Translations under genes and position numbers: made by a program
In this document: positions 17,607 through 25,207 of the stretch, piece after piece
Numbering within the stretch: the stretch's first letter is position 1
Layout: every line of letters starts with the position of its first letter
Origin: Phyllobacterium phragmitis
GTDB lineage: Bacteria; Pseudomonadota; Alphaproteobacteria; Rhizobiales; Rhizobiaceae
Direction of reading: 5' to 3'
Length of the DNA: 64,000 nt
Assembly (NCBI RefSeq): GCF_002980495.1
Contig: NZ_PVBR01000008.1
Coordinates: forward strand, 62,001 to 126,000
The notes under the pieces: model-generated
The model's database searches: none
Told to the model about the DNA's origin: nothing
Seen by the model: the letters and a program-made list of their open reading frames with translations, nothing else

Positions 17607-18012
17607 GTCCCGTCCGCTTCCAGTACATTGACCCTGAGTCTTGGATGGGGTGGACTTCTGCCTGTCCGCTTGTAGGTCTCTAGGTGAGGAAAGCAGCCGT
17701 TCTGGTGACCGCCGCACTTCGACCGCAACGCGCCTCCATGTCGGTCATGGAGGCAAAGTTGCCTTCCCCTGGAAGCGGACGTTCGAGCGAGGGTATTGAG
17801 GCTTGTGTCTCATGCAGAGCGTTGCTAGAAAATCGCGCGGAAGCTGTGACAGGTCACGAACTTCATACGGCCGCCCCACTTTTTGAGCGCGAGCGAACGC
17901 GCGTTGTTGCGCACCAATCCCTAGCCGCCATCGGGCAATCTTCGGGATTCGATGCTTCCGACCCTTTAGCGCCCGGTCGCCGGACCGGGTGACTGGCCCC
18001 GGCTTCTCTTCC
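17607..18012. other. 406-bp gap between convergent cargo genes
   Basis: No gene is supported. It contains GGAAAGCAGCCGTTC (17691-17705), one of the short motifs shared with other cargo borders, and a hairpin CCCGGTC/GACCGGG (17972-17978, 17983-17989) just past the end of the minus-strand monooxygenase gene, which may help end that transcript. Confidence 0.35.
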
Positions 18013-18294
18013 TCAGAAAGGCTTTTCGGCCTTGTCGGTGCGATAGAGGCTGACAGCGACCTCTCGAGGCTTCACGCGCGGCCCCTTCGCGACCTTGCGC
18101 CAGGCGTCCAGCGCGGTTTGGTCGCGCCAGCATTCGAAGAGATTGACGCGCTCCGGATCGACCGCGTCCGCGCTTATGGAGAAGTCGAGACAGCCGTCGT
18201 ACGCCCTCGCGCGTTCGACCATGCCCCTGAAGGCGTCCACGGCGCCGTCTCGCTTCTCAGCGTCGGTGCGGGTGTAGCCGGCTATGATGATCAT
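18013..18294 (-). CDS. Antibiotic-biosynthesis-monooxygenase (ABM) domain protein
   Basis: A 93-residue protein with GAAGGAGA before ATG 18294. The pattern MIIIAGYTRTDAEKRDGAVDAF, then ERARAYDGCLDFSIS and RVNLFECWRDQTALDAW is the dimeric ferredoxin-like ABM fold, as in quinol monooxygenases such as YgiN. It probably oxidises a quinol or similar aromatic without cofactor. It forms a minus-strand series with the two NTF2-like genes, all of which face away from the TetR gene. Confidence 0.8.
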   Translation of the reverse strand: MIIIAGYTRTDAEKRDGAVDAFRGMVERARAYDGCLDFSISADAVDPERVNLFECWRDQTALDAWRKVAKGPRVKPREVAVSLYRTDKAEKPF

Positions 18295-18373
18295 TGGTTT
18301 TCTCCTTCAGGCTGACACGGCGCCGGGCATGGTCAGGTATAGCGACCCGAGGATCGCCGGTGCGATGGGAACG

Positions 18374-18739
18374 TCAGCCTCCCTTTACGTAGCCCAGACC
18401 CTCGACGATCTTTCCGTCCCGGACGCGCATAATGTTGACGCCTCGGATCCGGTCCGCTTCGCGCTCGCTCCAGCGAAGCTGCCAGCGGATGATCCCGCGG
18501 TCGCCCATCGCGGAGATTTCCTCAGCTGTGAAGGCAAGGTTGGCCGACGACGCCACTTTCTTCCAGAAAGCGAGGCAAGCCTCACGCCCTTCGTAGAGCG
18601 CGCCATCCGGGGCCGGCGCCGTGTTTTCGAGAACACAGCTCTCGCCGATGAGATCATCGAGGTCTTCGGGGCGATGCTTCTCAAACGCGTTGTGGAATCG
18701 TTCGACGATGTCGCGGGTAACTTTGCTTTCAGTGGTCAT
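18374..18739 (-). CDS. NTF2/SnoaL-like protein
   Basis: A 121-residue single-domain cone-fold protein: IVERFHNAFEKHRPEDLDDLI, ENTAPAPDGALYEGREACLAFW, then IRGVNIMRVRDGKIVEGLGYVKG. SnoaL-like proteins act as isomerases, hydrolases or ligand-binding proteins, and the substrate is unknown. It is a paralogue of the broken gene at 18902-19278 and belongs to the set divergent from tetR. Confidence 0.8.
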   Translation of the reverse strand: MTTESKVTRDIVERFHNAFEKHRPEDLDDLIGESCVLENTAPAPDGALYEGREACLAFWKKVASSANLAFTAEEISAMGDRGIIRWQLRWSEREADRIRGVNIMRVRDGKIVEGLGYVKGG

Positions 18740-18901
18740 TTTCTCACCTCATTGAACGATGGAGCCACCGTAGATCCCGACCGAGTGGTCGATAGTGAAC
18801 GAGGTCCGGTTGAACAACGAAATACAACGGTGCTTCCGACTCTCACTTTGTCTTGTCATCCTTTCCGCGGATGACGTGGGGCAACAGGCCACATACAACG
18901 G

Positions 18902-19278
18902 TCACTCGGGCAAGGGCGCCACCTGACCGGGTGTTTTGGCGTAAGCCAGGGCTTCGACGATCCGACCGTCGCGGACACGGATCAGGCTGACCCCGCGCAT
19001 CGAGCCGCCGTCGCCGAAATGGAAGCGCAGCGGATGTTGGCGCGGTCGCCCATCACAAAAGTGTCTTCCACCTCGAAGCGGTTGATGCGGTCGGCCGCCA
19101 TCGCCTGCCAGAATGCCAAGTTGATATCGTAGCCTTCATAGCGCGTGCCGTTTGGTGCCGGCTGGATCGACTCCATGACGCAGTCCGCTGCGACCAAGTC
19201 CTCGAAGATCGCAGGATCGTGTTCCTCAAACGCCTGATTGAACCGACGGACGACTTCGGCTGTGTCTCTCGCTTGCAT
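18902..19278 (-). pseudogene. NTF2/SnoaL-like gene broken by a frameshift
   Basis: From ATG 19278 the frame reads VVRRFNQAFEEHDPAIFEDLV and ESIQPAPNGTRYEGY, then loses the family pattern after GDRANIR and stops at 18982. In the next frame the expected C-terminus continues: RFHFGDGGSMRGVSLIRVRD, GRIVEALAYAK, stop at 18902. Restoring one base near 19028-19031 (CGCTGCGC for an expected CGCTGGCGC) would join them into about 125 residues. It is either a recent loss or a read error. Confidence 0.7.
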
Positions 19279-19291
19279 GACGTTTTCCTAT

Positions 19292-19335
19292 ACAGACAGG
19301 TCTGTCTACATATTGCACTATACAGACCTGTCTGT
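19292..19335 (+). promoter_or_regulatory. Twin palindromic operators for the TetR regulator
   Basis: ACAGACAGGTCTGT (19292-19305) and ACAGACCTGTCTGT (19322-19335) are each perfect 6+2+6 palindromes, are reverse complements of each other, and are centred 30 bp (about three helical turns) apart. They lie between the divergent NTF2-like gene and tetR, so one bound repressor pair could control both directions. Confidence 0.7.
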
Positions 19336-19347
19336 TAGGGTCAAGCG

Positions 19348-19926
19348 ATGAGACAGAAAAAATCTGAAAGCCAGTCTGAAGTAGGTTCCGCGCGTGGTCG
19401 TCTGCTCGACACCGCGACACGGCTTTTTTACGAAGGCGGCATCCATGCTGTCGGCATCGACCGCATCATCGCGGAAGCCGGCGTGGCCAAAGCGACCTTC
19501 TACAATCACTTTCCCTCGAAGGATGACCTCGTCGTCGCCTATCTCGAAGAGATAGACCGGCTCGGCCGGGCGGCAGTGGCTGCGCTTCCGAAGCAACCTC
19601 CTCGGAAAATGATTGCGGCTATCATGGCGCGTATCAGCGAGGCTGTGACCGCGGGAGGCTGGCGGGGGTGTCCGTTCCTCAACGCGGCGGCGGAATATCC
19701 CGATTCAGCCAGCCCTGTGCGCCAGGCGATCAATGCGCGTCGCGTTTGGTATCACGACAGCCTTGAGAACCTTCTCGCTGAGGATGGCGATCCCGCTCCT
19801 TCCGTTACCGCTTCCCTTCTCGTCGCGCTTTCGGACGGCCTGCTGGAAAGCGCCTATCTGGATGATGCCGAAAGCGTCCCCGCCCTTGTCCGCGAGGCGG
19901 TGACGAGACTGCTGGACCGGCGATGA
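19348..19926 (+). CDS. TetR/AcrR family transcriptional regulator
   Basis: A 192-residue repressor. The N-terminal helix-turn-helix is ATRLFYEGGIHAVGIDRIIA and GVAKATFYNHFPSKDDLV; the C-terminal part (RARPVR-type ligand pocket) contains WRGCPFLNAAAEYPD, as in regulators of quinone- or aldehyde-responsive genes. It probably represses the divergent NTF2/ABM genes and its own operon through the two palindromes at 19292-19335. Its stop overlaps the start of the next gene (ATGA). Confidence 0.9.
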   Translation: MRQKKSESQSEVGSARGRLLDTATRLFYEGGIHAVGIDRIIAEAGVAKATFYNHFPSKDDLVVAYLEEIDRLGRAAVAALPKQPPRKMIAAIMARISEAVTAGGWRGCPFLNAAAEYPDSASPVRQAINARRVWYHDSLENLLAEDGDPAPSVTASLLVALSDGLLESAYLDDAESVPALVREAVTRLLDRR

Positions 19927-20594
19927 ACGCCGCTCGCAGCCCAAGCAGCACGGGTCTGCGCCAGTTCCTGGATCTCGAGCAGCAGCGCGATTGGATGGAG
20001 GGCAAGACGGTTCCGCGCGACGCCGCCGACCGCTCGGAGTCCCTCGAACTGCGCTTCAAATATGTCGCGCGGTTTGAGAAGCTGCTGCGCCAGCCGCAGG
20101 CACAGGAGGTTCTGGCGATTCTGCGGCGCTACGGTCGCGACTGCATCCCGATCCCACGCCGGACCGAGCGGCACTACTGGTCGATTTCCTGTCTGCCGTC
20201 GACTCCGGGCAAGGCGCTTCTTCGCATCAATGCGAGTTGGATGGAGCTCTTCTCGCTCTACGCGGACGGTGAGGGCATCCGCGCGCTTTTCGTGGTGCAT
20301 CTTTCCGATTTCACCACCGACCATTCACTTGATCGCGGGCAAGTAGACGATGCTTTCCTTGAGCGCTGTGTCGTGACGCCGGAAGACATCAGCTACTTTT
20401 TTCCCCGCGGCGAGGACATGTTCGGCATCCAAGTCCGCGGCTTCCCCTCGATTGGCAAATTGCTCGCGGCGCACCGCGCATTGCGGGCCATCCGGACGTT
20501 CAACCTGACGCACATGAACCGGGGCCGGAACGCCTATCAGGCGAGCCACTGCTACAGCCTGGCCGATCACATGTTGAGTGATGAGGGACGCTGA
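19923..20594 (+). CDS. Protein of unknown function co-transcribed with tetR
   Basis: A 223-residue protein whose ATG overlaps the tetR stop, so the two genes are translationally coupled. I do not recognise a family. Visible features: a charged N-terminus, LELRFKYVARFEKLLR, LPSTPGKALLRINASWMELF in the middle, and a C-terminal AIRTFNLTHMNRGRNAYQ. No signal peptide or membrane segment is apparent. Coupling to tetR suggests that it belongs to the same response. Confidence 0.6.
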   Translation: MNAARSPSSTGLRQFLDLEQQRDWMEGKTVPRDAADRSESLELRFKYVARFEKLLRQPQAQEVLAILRRYGRDCIPIPRRTERHYWSISCLPSTPGKALLRINASWMELFSLYADGEGIRALFVVHLSDFTTDHSLDRGQVDDAFLERCVVTPEDISYFFPRGEDMFGIQVRGFPSIGKLLAAHRALRAIRTFNLTHMNRGRNAYQASHCYSLADHMLSDEGR

Positions 20595-21060
20595 ATAACG
20601 GGTCAGAACATCGGGGAGCCTGCGGCGGCACCTTCCGACTTTGGTTGGAGACTGCTTTCCGCTGTGCTCATCCTGTAACCGGACAGGCCGCTTGCGGCCC
20701 CGACCCAGCCGTCAGTCTGAGCCTCACGAATGGCGGGTTTTGGTACTTATGCACCTTAGCCGAAAATGACCGGGACAAGGTCGAAAGCTGCCGTTTTCGC
20801 GTCGCAAAAATTCCCTAAACCCACGACGGATCGGGCAGGATCGGGACGGCCGTTCCCATTGCTGCACGTCCCGGACTGCCCGAATGGGTAAAGCGAGACG
20901 GCATCCCGAAAGCCGTTTCCCATGTCTCCGACACCAGACAGTGGGAGGGGGACACTTCTCCTAAGATCCCCCGAATTTTGTCACTCCGCCTGACCGATGT
21001 TTCTTCGCCATCGTCGCATCTGCAACGCCGCTCTGCCGGCTTACGCGACGGAGGCCGAAC
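20595..21060. other. 466-bp regulatory region upstream of rdfS
   Basis: No gene is supported. The main structure is a long inverted repeat: TCGGGCAG plus CGGGACG (20831-20838, 20842-20848) facing CGTCCCG plus CTGCCCGA (20867-20873, 20876-20883), an interrupted 15-bp match with an 18-base centre. It lies about 180 bp before rdfS and is a candidate activator or repressor site. GGAGG at 21050-21054 is the rdfS ribosome site. Confidence 0.5.
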
Positions 21061-21327
21061 ATGCAGGACAAGACCGACACCGACTGGCCGCGCTTCGTGC
21101 GCACGCCCGAAGCCGCCCGGCTCCTCGGCCTTTCTCCCCGCACGTTGGAAAAGTATCGCTGCGAGGGCATGGGGCCGATCTACCACAAGCTCGGCGGCCG
21201 CGTGGTCTACACGGTCGCCGATCTTGTCGCATGGATCGACGCCTGCGCCCGCCAGTCCACCTTCGAGCCGCTGACGCCGGGCTTTCCCGCACCGCAGGAC
21301 GCGGACGCACCGGCCGGCGACCGCTGA
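21061..21327 (+). CDS. rdfS: RdfS-like excisionase (MerR-type helix-turn-helix)
   Basis: An 88-residue protein with ACGGAGG before ATG 21061. FVRTPEAARLLGLSPRTLEKYRCEG, then IYHKLGGRVVYTVADLVAWI is the winged helix-turn-helix of excisionases. In ICEMlSymR7A the protein at this position, RdfS, is the recombination directionality factor that makes IntS excise the element, and its gene heads the repA-traF-relaxase operon just as here. The integrase is not in the window. Confidence 0.8.
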   Translation: MQDKTDTDWPRFVRTPEAARLLGLSPRTLEKYRCEGMGPIYHKLGGRVVYTVADLVAWIDACARQSTFEPLTPGFPAPQDADAPAGDR

Positions 21328-21339
21328 CTGGTCGCCTCC

Positions 21340-22185
21340 ATGCCAACGCCCGTTCCCGCACCCCATACCGAACCGTTCCGGACGCATGCACGCGACATTG
21401 CCGCGCGTGATGCGCAGGACCTTATGTCCTGGCCCTTCTTCTCGCTGGCAAAATCCCGCCGCGTCATCCCGATCGACTTCCGCCTCGGCGACGTGTCGAT
21501 CCGCGTCGAGGCCACGGCAGAGCACGGCATGGCGACCATATGGGACGCGGACATCCTGATCTGGGCCGCCAGCCAGATCGTCGACGCGCGTGACAACGGC
21601 CTGCGCACCTCGCGCTTCATGCTCGCCAGGCCCTACGAGATCCTCTCCTTTATCGGCCGCGCCGATACCGGGCTGAACTACATACGTCTGAAGGCCGCGT
21701 TCGACCGGCTCCAGTCCACCACCGTCGTCACTTCGATCCGCCAGCTCTCAGAGAAGCGCCGGCACCGCTTCTCGTGGATCGCCGAATGGAAGGAGCGGCT
21801 GGATGGCGCCCGCTCACTCGGCGTCGAACTCGTGCTCGCGGACTGGTTCTATGCCGGCGTCCTCGATGACGCGCTGATCCTGACCATCGACCGGGAATAT
21901 TTTGCGCTGAAGGGCGGCCTCGAACGCTGGCTCTACCGGCTCGTGCGCAAGCATGGCGGCCGACAGCGCTGGGGCTGGAGTTTTGATATCGCCCATCTCC
22001 ACCTCAAATCGGGGAGCCTCGCGCCGCTGCGCCGCTTCCGCTTCGAGCTGCGCGCCATCGTTCGGCAGCAATCGTTGCCTGGCTATTACCTGGAACTGGT
22101 GGATGAACCTGATGGCCGTCAGCGCCTGATCTTCCAGCCGGACAAACCCGATCTGGTGGGGCGTCGTACCGGAGGCGCAAAATGA
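21340..22185 (+). CDS. Replication initiator protein A (RepA-like)
   Basis: A 281-residue protein beginning 12 bp after rdfS. It matches the replication initiator A family: DLMSWPFFSLAKSRR, GMATIWDADILIWAASQI, TSRFMLARPYEILSFIGR, and GGLERWLYRLVRKHGG. Such proteins are thought to let the excised circle replicate. A series of iteron-like direct repeats starts 50 bp after the stop. A ParA gene, often next in related elements, is absent. The start codon lacks a clear ribosome site. Confidence 0.85.
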   Translation: MPTPVPAPHTEPFRTHARDIAARDAQDLMSWPFFSLAKSRRVIPIDFRLGDVSIRVEATAEHGMATIWDADILIWAASQIVDARDNGLRTSRFMLARPYEILSFIGRADTGLNYIRLKAAFDRLQSTTVVTSIRQLSEKRRHRFSWIAEWKERLDGARSLGVELVLADWFYAGVLDDALILTIDREYFALKGGLERWLYRLVRKHGGRQRWGWSFDIAHLHLKSGSLAPLRRFRFELRAIVRQQSLPGYYLELVDEPDGRQRLIFQPDKPDLVGRRTGGAK

Positions 22186-22234
22186 CGTCCCCCGCGCCGC
22201 ACGGCAATTGTGGATGGCCTGTGAAACAAGCCGA

Positions 22235-22293
22235 ACCAGCGGGAACACTCTTTCCCGTACCAGCAGGAACGCCATTCCCGTACCAGCGGGAAC
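22235..22293 (+). repeat. Three iteron-like direct repeats
   Basis: ACCAGCRGGAAC occurs at 22235-22246, 22259-22270 and 22282-22293, that is every 23-24 bp or about two helical turns, with TTCCCGT between the copies. The unit also forms short inverted repeats (TTCCCG/CGGGAA). They follow the RepA-like gene and are good candidates for initiator binding sites or an origin. Confidence 0.55.
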
Positions 22294-22354
22294 GAATACA
22301 CACTGTAATCGGCGGATATTATTGGCGGATTCCAGCCCCTCTAACTTATCTAAC

Positions 22355-22379
22355 ATCAGGAATCCTTCGGATCCCTGAT
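22355..22379 (+). other. Hairpin in an AT-rich patch after the iterons
   Basis: ATCAGGAATCC (22355-22365) and GGATCCCTGAT (22369-22379) pair with one mismatch around a TTC loop. The surrounding 22310-22380 is the most AT-rich part of this region. It could be part of an origin or end the repA transcript; no T-run follows. Confidence 0.35.
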
Positions 22380-22507
22380 TCTAACGGCATCTCCGAAACC
22401 CGGAGAACGGGGATAAACCCCGGCAGGCAGCAAGGCTCCGAAACAGTTTTCGGATTGCCAGCCCGCGCGCGTCCGATCGCCAGCGATTGTTGGTGCAGGA
22501 GCGCGCT

Positions 22508-22999
22508 ATGAGGACGGGCGAACATCATCCAGCCATTGCGTCCGCGACCACCCTGGTCGAACTGACGTGGCGCGAGAAAGGGATCGAGCATTGGCTTCGC
22601 TTCGGACGGATCGCCGGCGAACAACGTCTCGACCGTCATCGTCGGATCGTCAGCTTCACGCCGGGTAACGTCTTCGCCTTCGTGCGCTGGGCCGGAAACG
22701 AGTATGGCACGATCATCTCGCGTATCGACATTGTGCGCGCCGTCGATCAAGGCGAGCCGTTCCAGACATTGCCTTTCGTTCGGCCAGGGGGCGAGATCCT
22801 ACTCCGTATTCATGGCTGGCCGAAAGTCGAGACGGTGCTGAAGGCAGTCGACGGGATCGAAGCGCTCGGCATTGATCCAGCTGACGTCGCACCGGATCAC
22901 TGGCGGCACATCCACAATCGCGTCAGCGTCAATGAACCGTTCCGAGCCTATACGCTCGTACAGCACCGCGCCTGGCTGCGCCGCCGCGAGGTGACGTGA
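22508..22999 (+). CDS. DUF2840 family protein
   Basis: A 163-residue protein with AGGAG seven bases before ATG 22508. TLVELTWREKGIEHWLRFG, RIVSFTPGNVFAFVRWAGNE and IDIVRAVDQGE with LLRIHGWPKVE follow the DUF2840 pattern. The function is unknown, but the gene is almost always immediately upstream of the TraF peptidase in this ICE class; here the two overlap (TGATG). Confidence 0.85.
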   Translation: MRTGEHHPAIASATTLVELTWREKGIEHWLRFGRIAGEQRLDRHRRIVSFTPGNVFAFVRWAGNEYGTIISRIDIVRAVDQGEPFQTLPFVRPGGEILLRIHGWPKVETVLKAVDGIEALGIDPADVAPDHWRHIHNRVSVNEPFRAYTLVQHRAWLRRREVT

Positions 23000-23559
23000 T
23001 GTCCAGCCGCCGCCTGAAGATCCTTTCAATGCTCGCCGGGGTGGCGCTGGTCGCCACACCGGCATGGCACCGGCCCGACATTCGCTTCATCTGGAATGCC
23101 TCCGCCAGCGTGCCGGTCGGTCTCTACCGCATTGTCCCTGCGGATCGCATCGACGTCACAGATCTGGCCGTCGTCATGCCGCCCGACGAGTTGGCGGCGT
23201 TCCTCGGCGAACGCGGCTACCTGCCGCGCGGTGTTCCGCTCATCAAGCGCGTGCTGGCGCTCGGCGGTACCGAGATTTGCCGGTGCGGCAGCGCGATTAT
23301 CGCCTACGGCATGAACTACGGACAGGCTCGCGGCCACGACACGCGTGGCCGGTCGCTGCCCGTCTGGAAGGGCTGCCGGACGCTCGGCGACGGTGAAGCC
23401 TTCTTCATGAACTGGGACAGTCCCGACAGCTTCGACAGCCGGTATTTCGGGCCGCTTCCCATCTCCACCATCGTCGGCCGAGCCGTCCCCATCTGGGCGG
23501 CCGACCACCCCGATCCGGTCGCGGAAGGCTTTCGCGAGCCGGTTTCCAACGAGCCGTAG
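22999..23559 (+). CDS. traF: Conjugal transfer peptidase TraF (S26 family)
   Basis: A 186-residue membrane-anchored protease with ATG 22999 overlapping the preceding stop. One N-terminal membrane segment (ILSMLAGVALVATPAW) is followed by NASASVPVGLY with catalytic Ser (S38) and LIKRVLALGG with catalytic Lys (K83). TraF of RP4 and Ti plasmids cleaves and cyclises the TrbC pilin. The pilin gene trbC is 25 kb downstream on the far side of cargo 3. Confidence 0.9.
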   Translation: MSSRRLKILSMLAGVALVATPAWHRPDIRFIWNASASVPVGLYRIVPADRIDVTDLAVVMPPDELAAFLGERGYLPRGVPLIKRVLALGGTEICRCGSAIIAYGMNYGQARGHDTRGRSLPVWKGCRTLGDGEAFFMNWDSPDSFDSRYFGPLPISTIVGRAVPIWAADHPDPVAEGFREPVSNEP

Positions 23560-23595
23560 CGGCTCGCTTCCGCCAGCAACGAAAGGAAAGACATC

Positions 23596-23922
23596 GTGGC
23601 CCAGATTGGAACCTTTACCCGCAATGACGACGGCTTCTTCGGCCGTGTCCGCACGCTCACCCTCGACGTCGAAATGACCATTCTTCCTGCCGAAGGATCG
23701 GACGCGGAAAACGCGCCGAACCATCGCGTCTTTTGCGACGGTCTGGAAGTCGGCGCGGCCTGGGACCGCACCGGCGACAGGGCGGGCGGCTACCTCTCCG
23801 TGACCATCGACGATCCGTCCTTCGTCGAGCCGATCCGCACCCGCCTGTTCGAGTCCGATACAAAGAAGGACACATGGAACCTGCATTGGACGCGCAGGAA
23901 GAAGAACGACGGCGAGGCATGA
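23596..23922 (+). CDS. DUF736 family protein
   Basis: A 108-residue protein starting at GTG 23596 after GAAAGGAAAG. MAQIGTFTRNDDGFFGRVRT, then PNHRVFCDGLEVGAAWDR and YLSVTIDDPSF is typical DUF736, a small protein always linked to conjugation modules in alphaproteobacteria. The function is unknown. Confidence 0.88.
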   Translation: MAQIGTFTRNDDGFFGRVRTLTLDVEMTILPAEGSDAENAPNHRVFCDGLEVGAAWDRTGDRAGGYLSVTIDDPSFVEPIRTRLFESDTKKDTWNLHWTRRKKNDGEA

Positions 23923-23928
23923 CAAGTC

Positions 23929-24966
23929 ATGCGGTGCCATCGTTCTCGTCGAACTTCTGGCCCAATCCCCTCGATCGATCGAGCGCCGGTCAATCCCCTC
24001 GACCCGATCGCCTGTCAGGCGGCCGTCGCGCGCAGAGAAGGTCAAGGGCGGCGGCCTGTTTTCCGGGAGACGCTCACGTTTTCGGACGATGCCCGTCCGG
24101 AAAATGTTGGCCGCCGGCGCAGCCTTGCCCTTGGCCGCAGCGAGCACGATGGCAGGCTGATGGCGGTTCGGGACGGCGGTGCTTGCGCTGCCGTCCCTAC
24201 GACCATGACGATGCTCATCGCCTGTACGATGATCGTCGTCATGGCGGCTCCGTCGTCAGCAGAGCCTCCATCGGACGAGTCTCTGCCCGCCGCCATGGCG
24301 ACGCGCGACGGATCGCCCGAGCGCTTGTCGGCAGTCGCGTCGGCGACCGATCCGTGGGCGGCTCACGTCACCGAAGCCGCCCGCCGTTTCGCCATTCCCG
24401 AGCGATGGATTCGCGCGGTCATGGCAGCTGAAAGCGTCGGCGATCCGGCTGCTCTGTCGCCTAAAGGCGCTATCGGTCTCATGCAGGTGATTCCCGCGAC
24501 ATGGGACGAGCTGCGCGTGAAGCACAGTCTCGGAAACGATCCCTGGCAACCTCGCGACAACATCCTCGCAGGTACTGCCTATCTGCGCGAGATGCACGAC
24601 CGCTACGGCACGGTCGACGCGATGCTGGCCGCCTATAATGCCGGGCCGGCGCGCTACGACGAACATGTCGAGAGCGGCGGCGCGCTGCCAGCGGAGACGA
24701 TCGATTACGTCGCGAAGATCACGCCGATGATCGACGGCACGGTTCCCATTGCGCGCGCTATTGGCAGATCATCGCGACCGACATGGCCCCACGCGCCGCT
24801 CTTCATTGCCCGCTCGAGTGTCCATTCAAACGACGATCCGGCGATTGCCAATCTTCCTTCTGGTCGCCCCTCAAACGATCCGGCGGTGGTCGATCTGTCA
24901 GCATTCGTGCCGCCATCCGACGGTCTCTTCGTGGGACGGCCGGAAGCGGAAGGAGAAACGCGATGA
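23929..24966 (+). CDS. Lytic transglycosylase (VirB1-type)
   Basis: The frame from ATG 23929 gives 345 residues. The first ~90 residues look non-globular, and a signal-like segment MTMLIACTMIVVMAAPSSA begins near residue 93 (about 24205), so the true start may be there. The SLT domain has catalytic Glu168 in MAAESVGDP, GLMQVIPATW (183-192) and AAYNAGP (234-240). It opens peptidoglycan locally so the Trb channel can be assembled. Confidence 0.85.
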   Translation: MRCHRSRRTSGPIPSIDRAPVNPLDPIACQAAVARREGQGRRPVFRETLTFSDDARPENVGRRRSLALGRSEHDGRLMAVRDGGACAAVPTTMTMLIACTMIVVMAAPSSAEPPSDESLPAAMATRDGSPERLSAVASATDPWAAHVTEAARRFAIPERWIRAVMAAESVGDPAALSPKGAIGLMQVIPATWDELRVKHSLGNDPWQPRDNILAGTAYLREMHDRYGTVDAMLAAYNAGPARYDEHVESGGALPAETIDYVAKITPMIDGTVPIARAIGRSSRPTWPHAPLFIARSSVHSNDDPAIANLPSGRPSNDPAVVDLSAFVPPSDGLFVGRPEAEGETR

Positions 24967-25064
24967 TCATCGTGGTTTCTCGCGTTGCAGAGTGTGCAAT
25001 CGCAGGCGTTGCGAGACACTGCGGGGCAGCCGGGACCGACCGAAGAGGAGGGCGGGATAAAAAG

Positions 25065-25192
25065 CCGCACATCGCGGCTCGGTTGGGTGGGGGGTATTGC
25101 TGGCTCTGCCGGAACCTTCCGCACATCGCGGCCAAGCACTGCGATGTGCGCGTCTTGACTTTATCGAGCGATTTCAACGGAATCCGCACATC
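25065..25192 (+). other. oriT: Candidate origin of transfer (oriT)
   Basis: The region directly before the relaxase gene holds CCGCACATCGCGGC twice (25065-25078, 25119-25132), a third partial CCGCACATC (25184-25192), and a perfect 10-bp inverted repeat CGCACATCGC / GCGATGTGCG (25120-25129, 25141-25150) with an 11-base loop. Repeats and an inverted repeat beside the relaxase gene are the usual layout of an oriT with its nic site. No nic position can be assigned by eye. Confidence 0.6.
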
Positions 25193-25207
25193 TCAACGGA
25201 AATGGCC

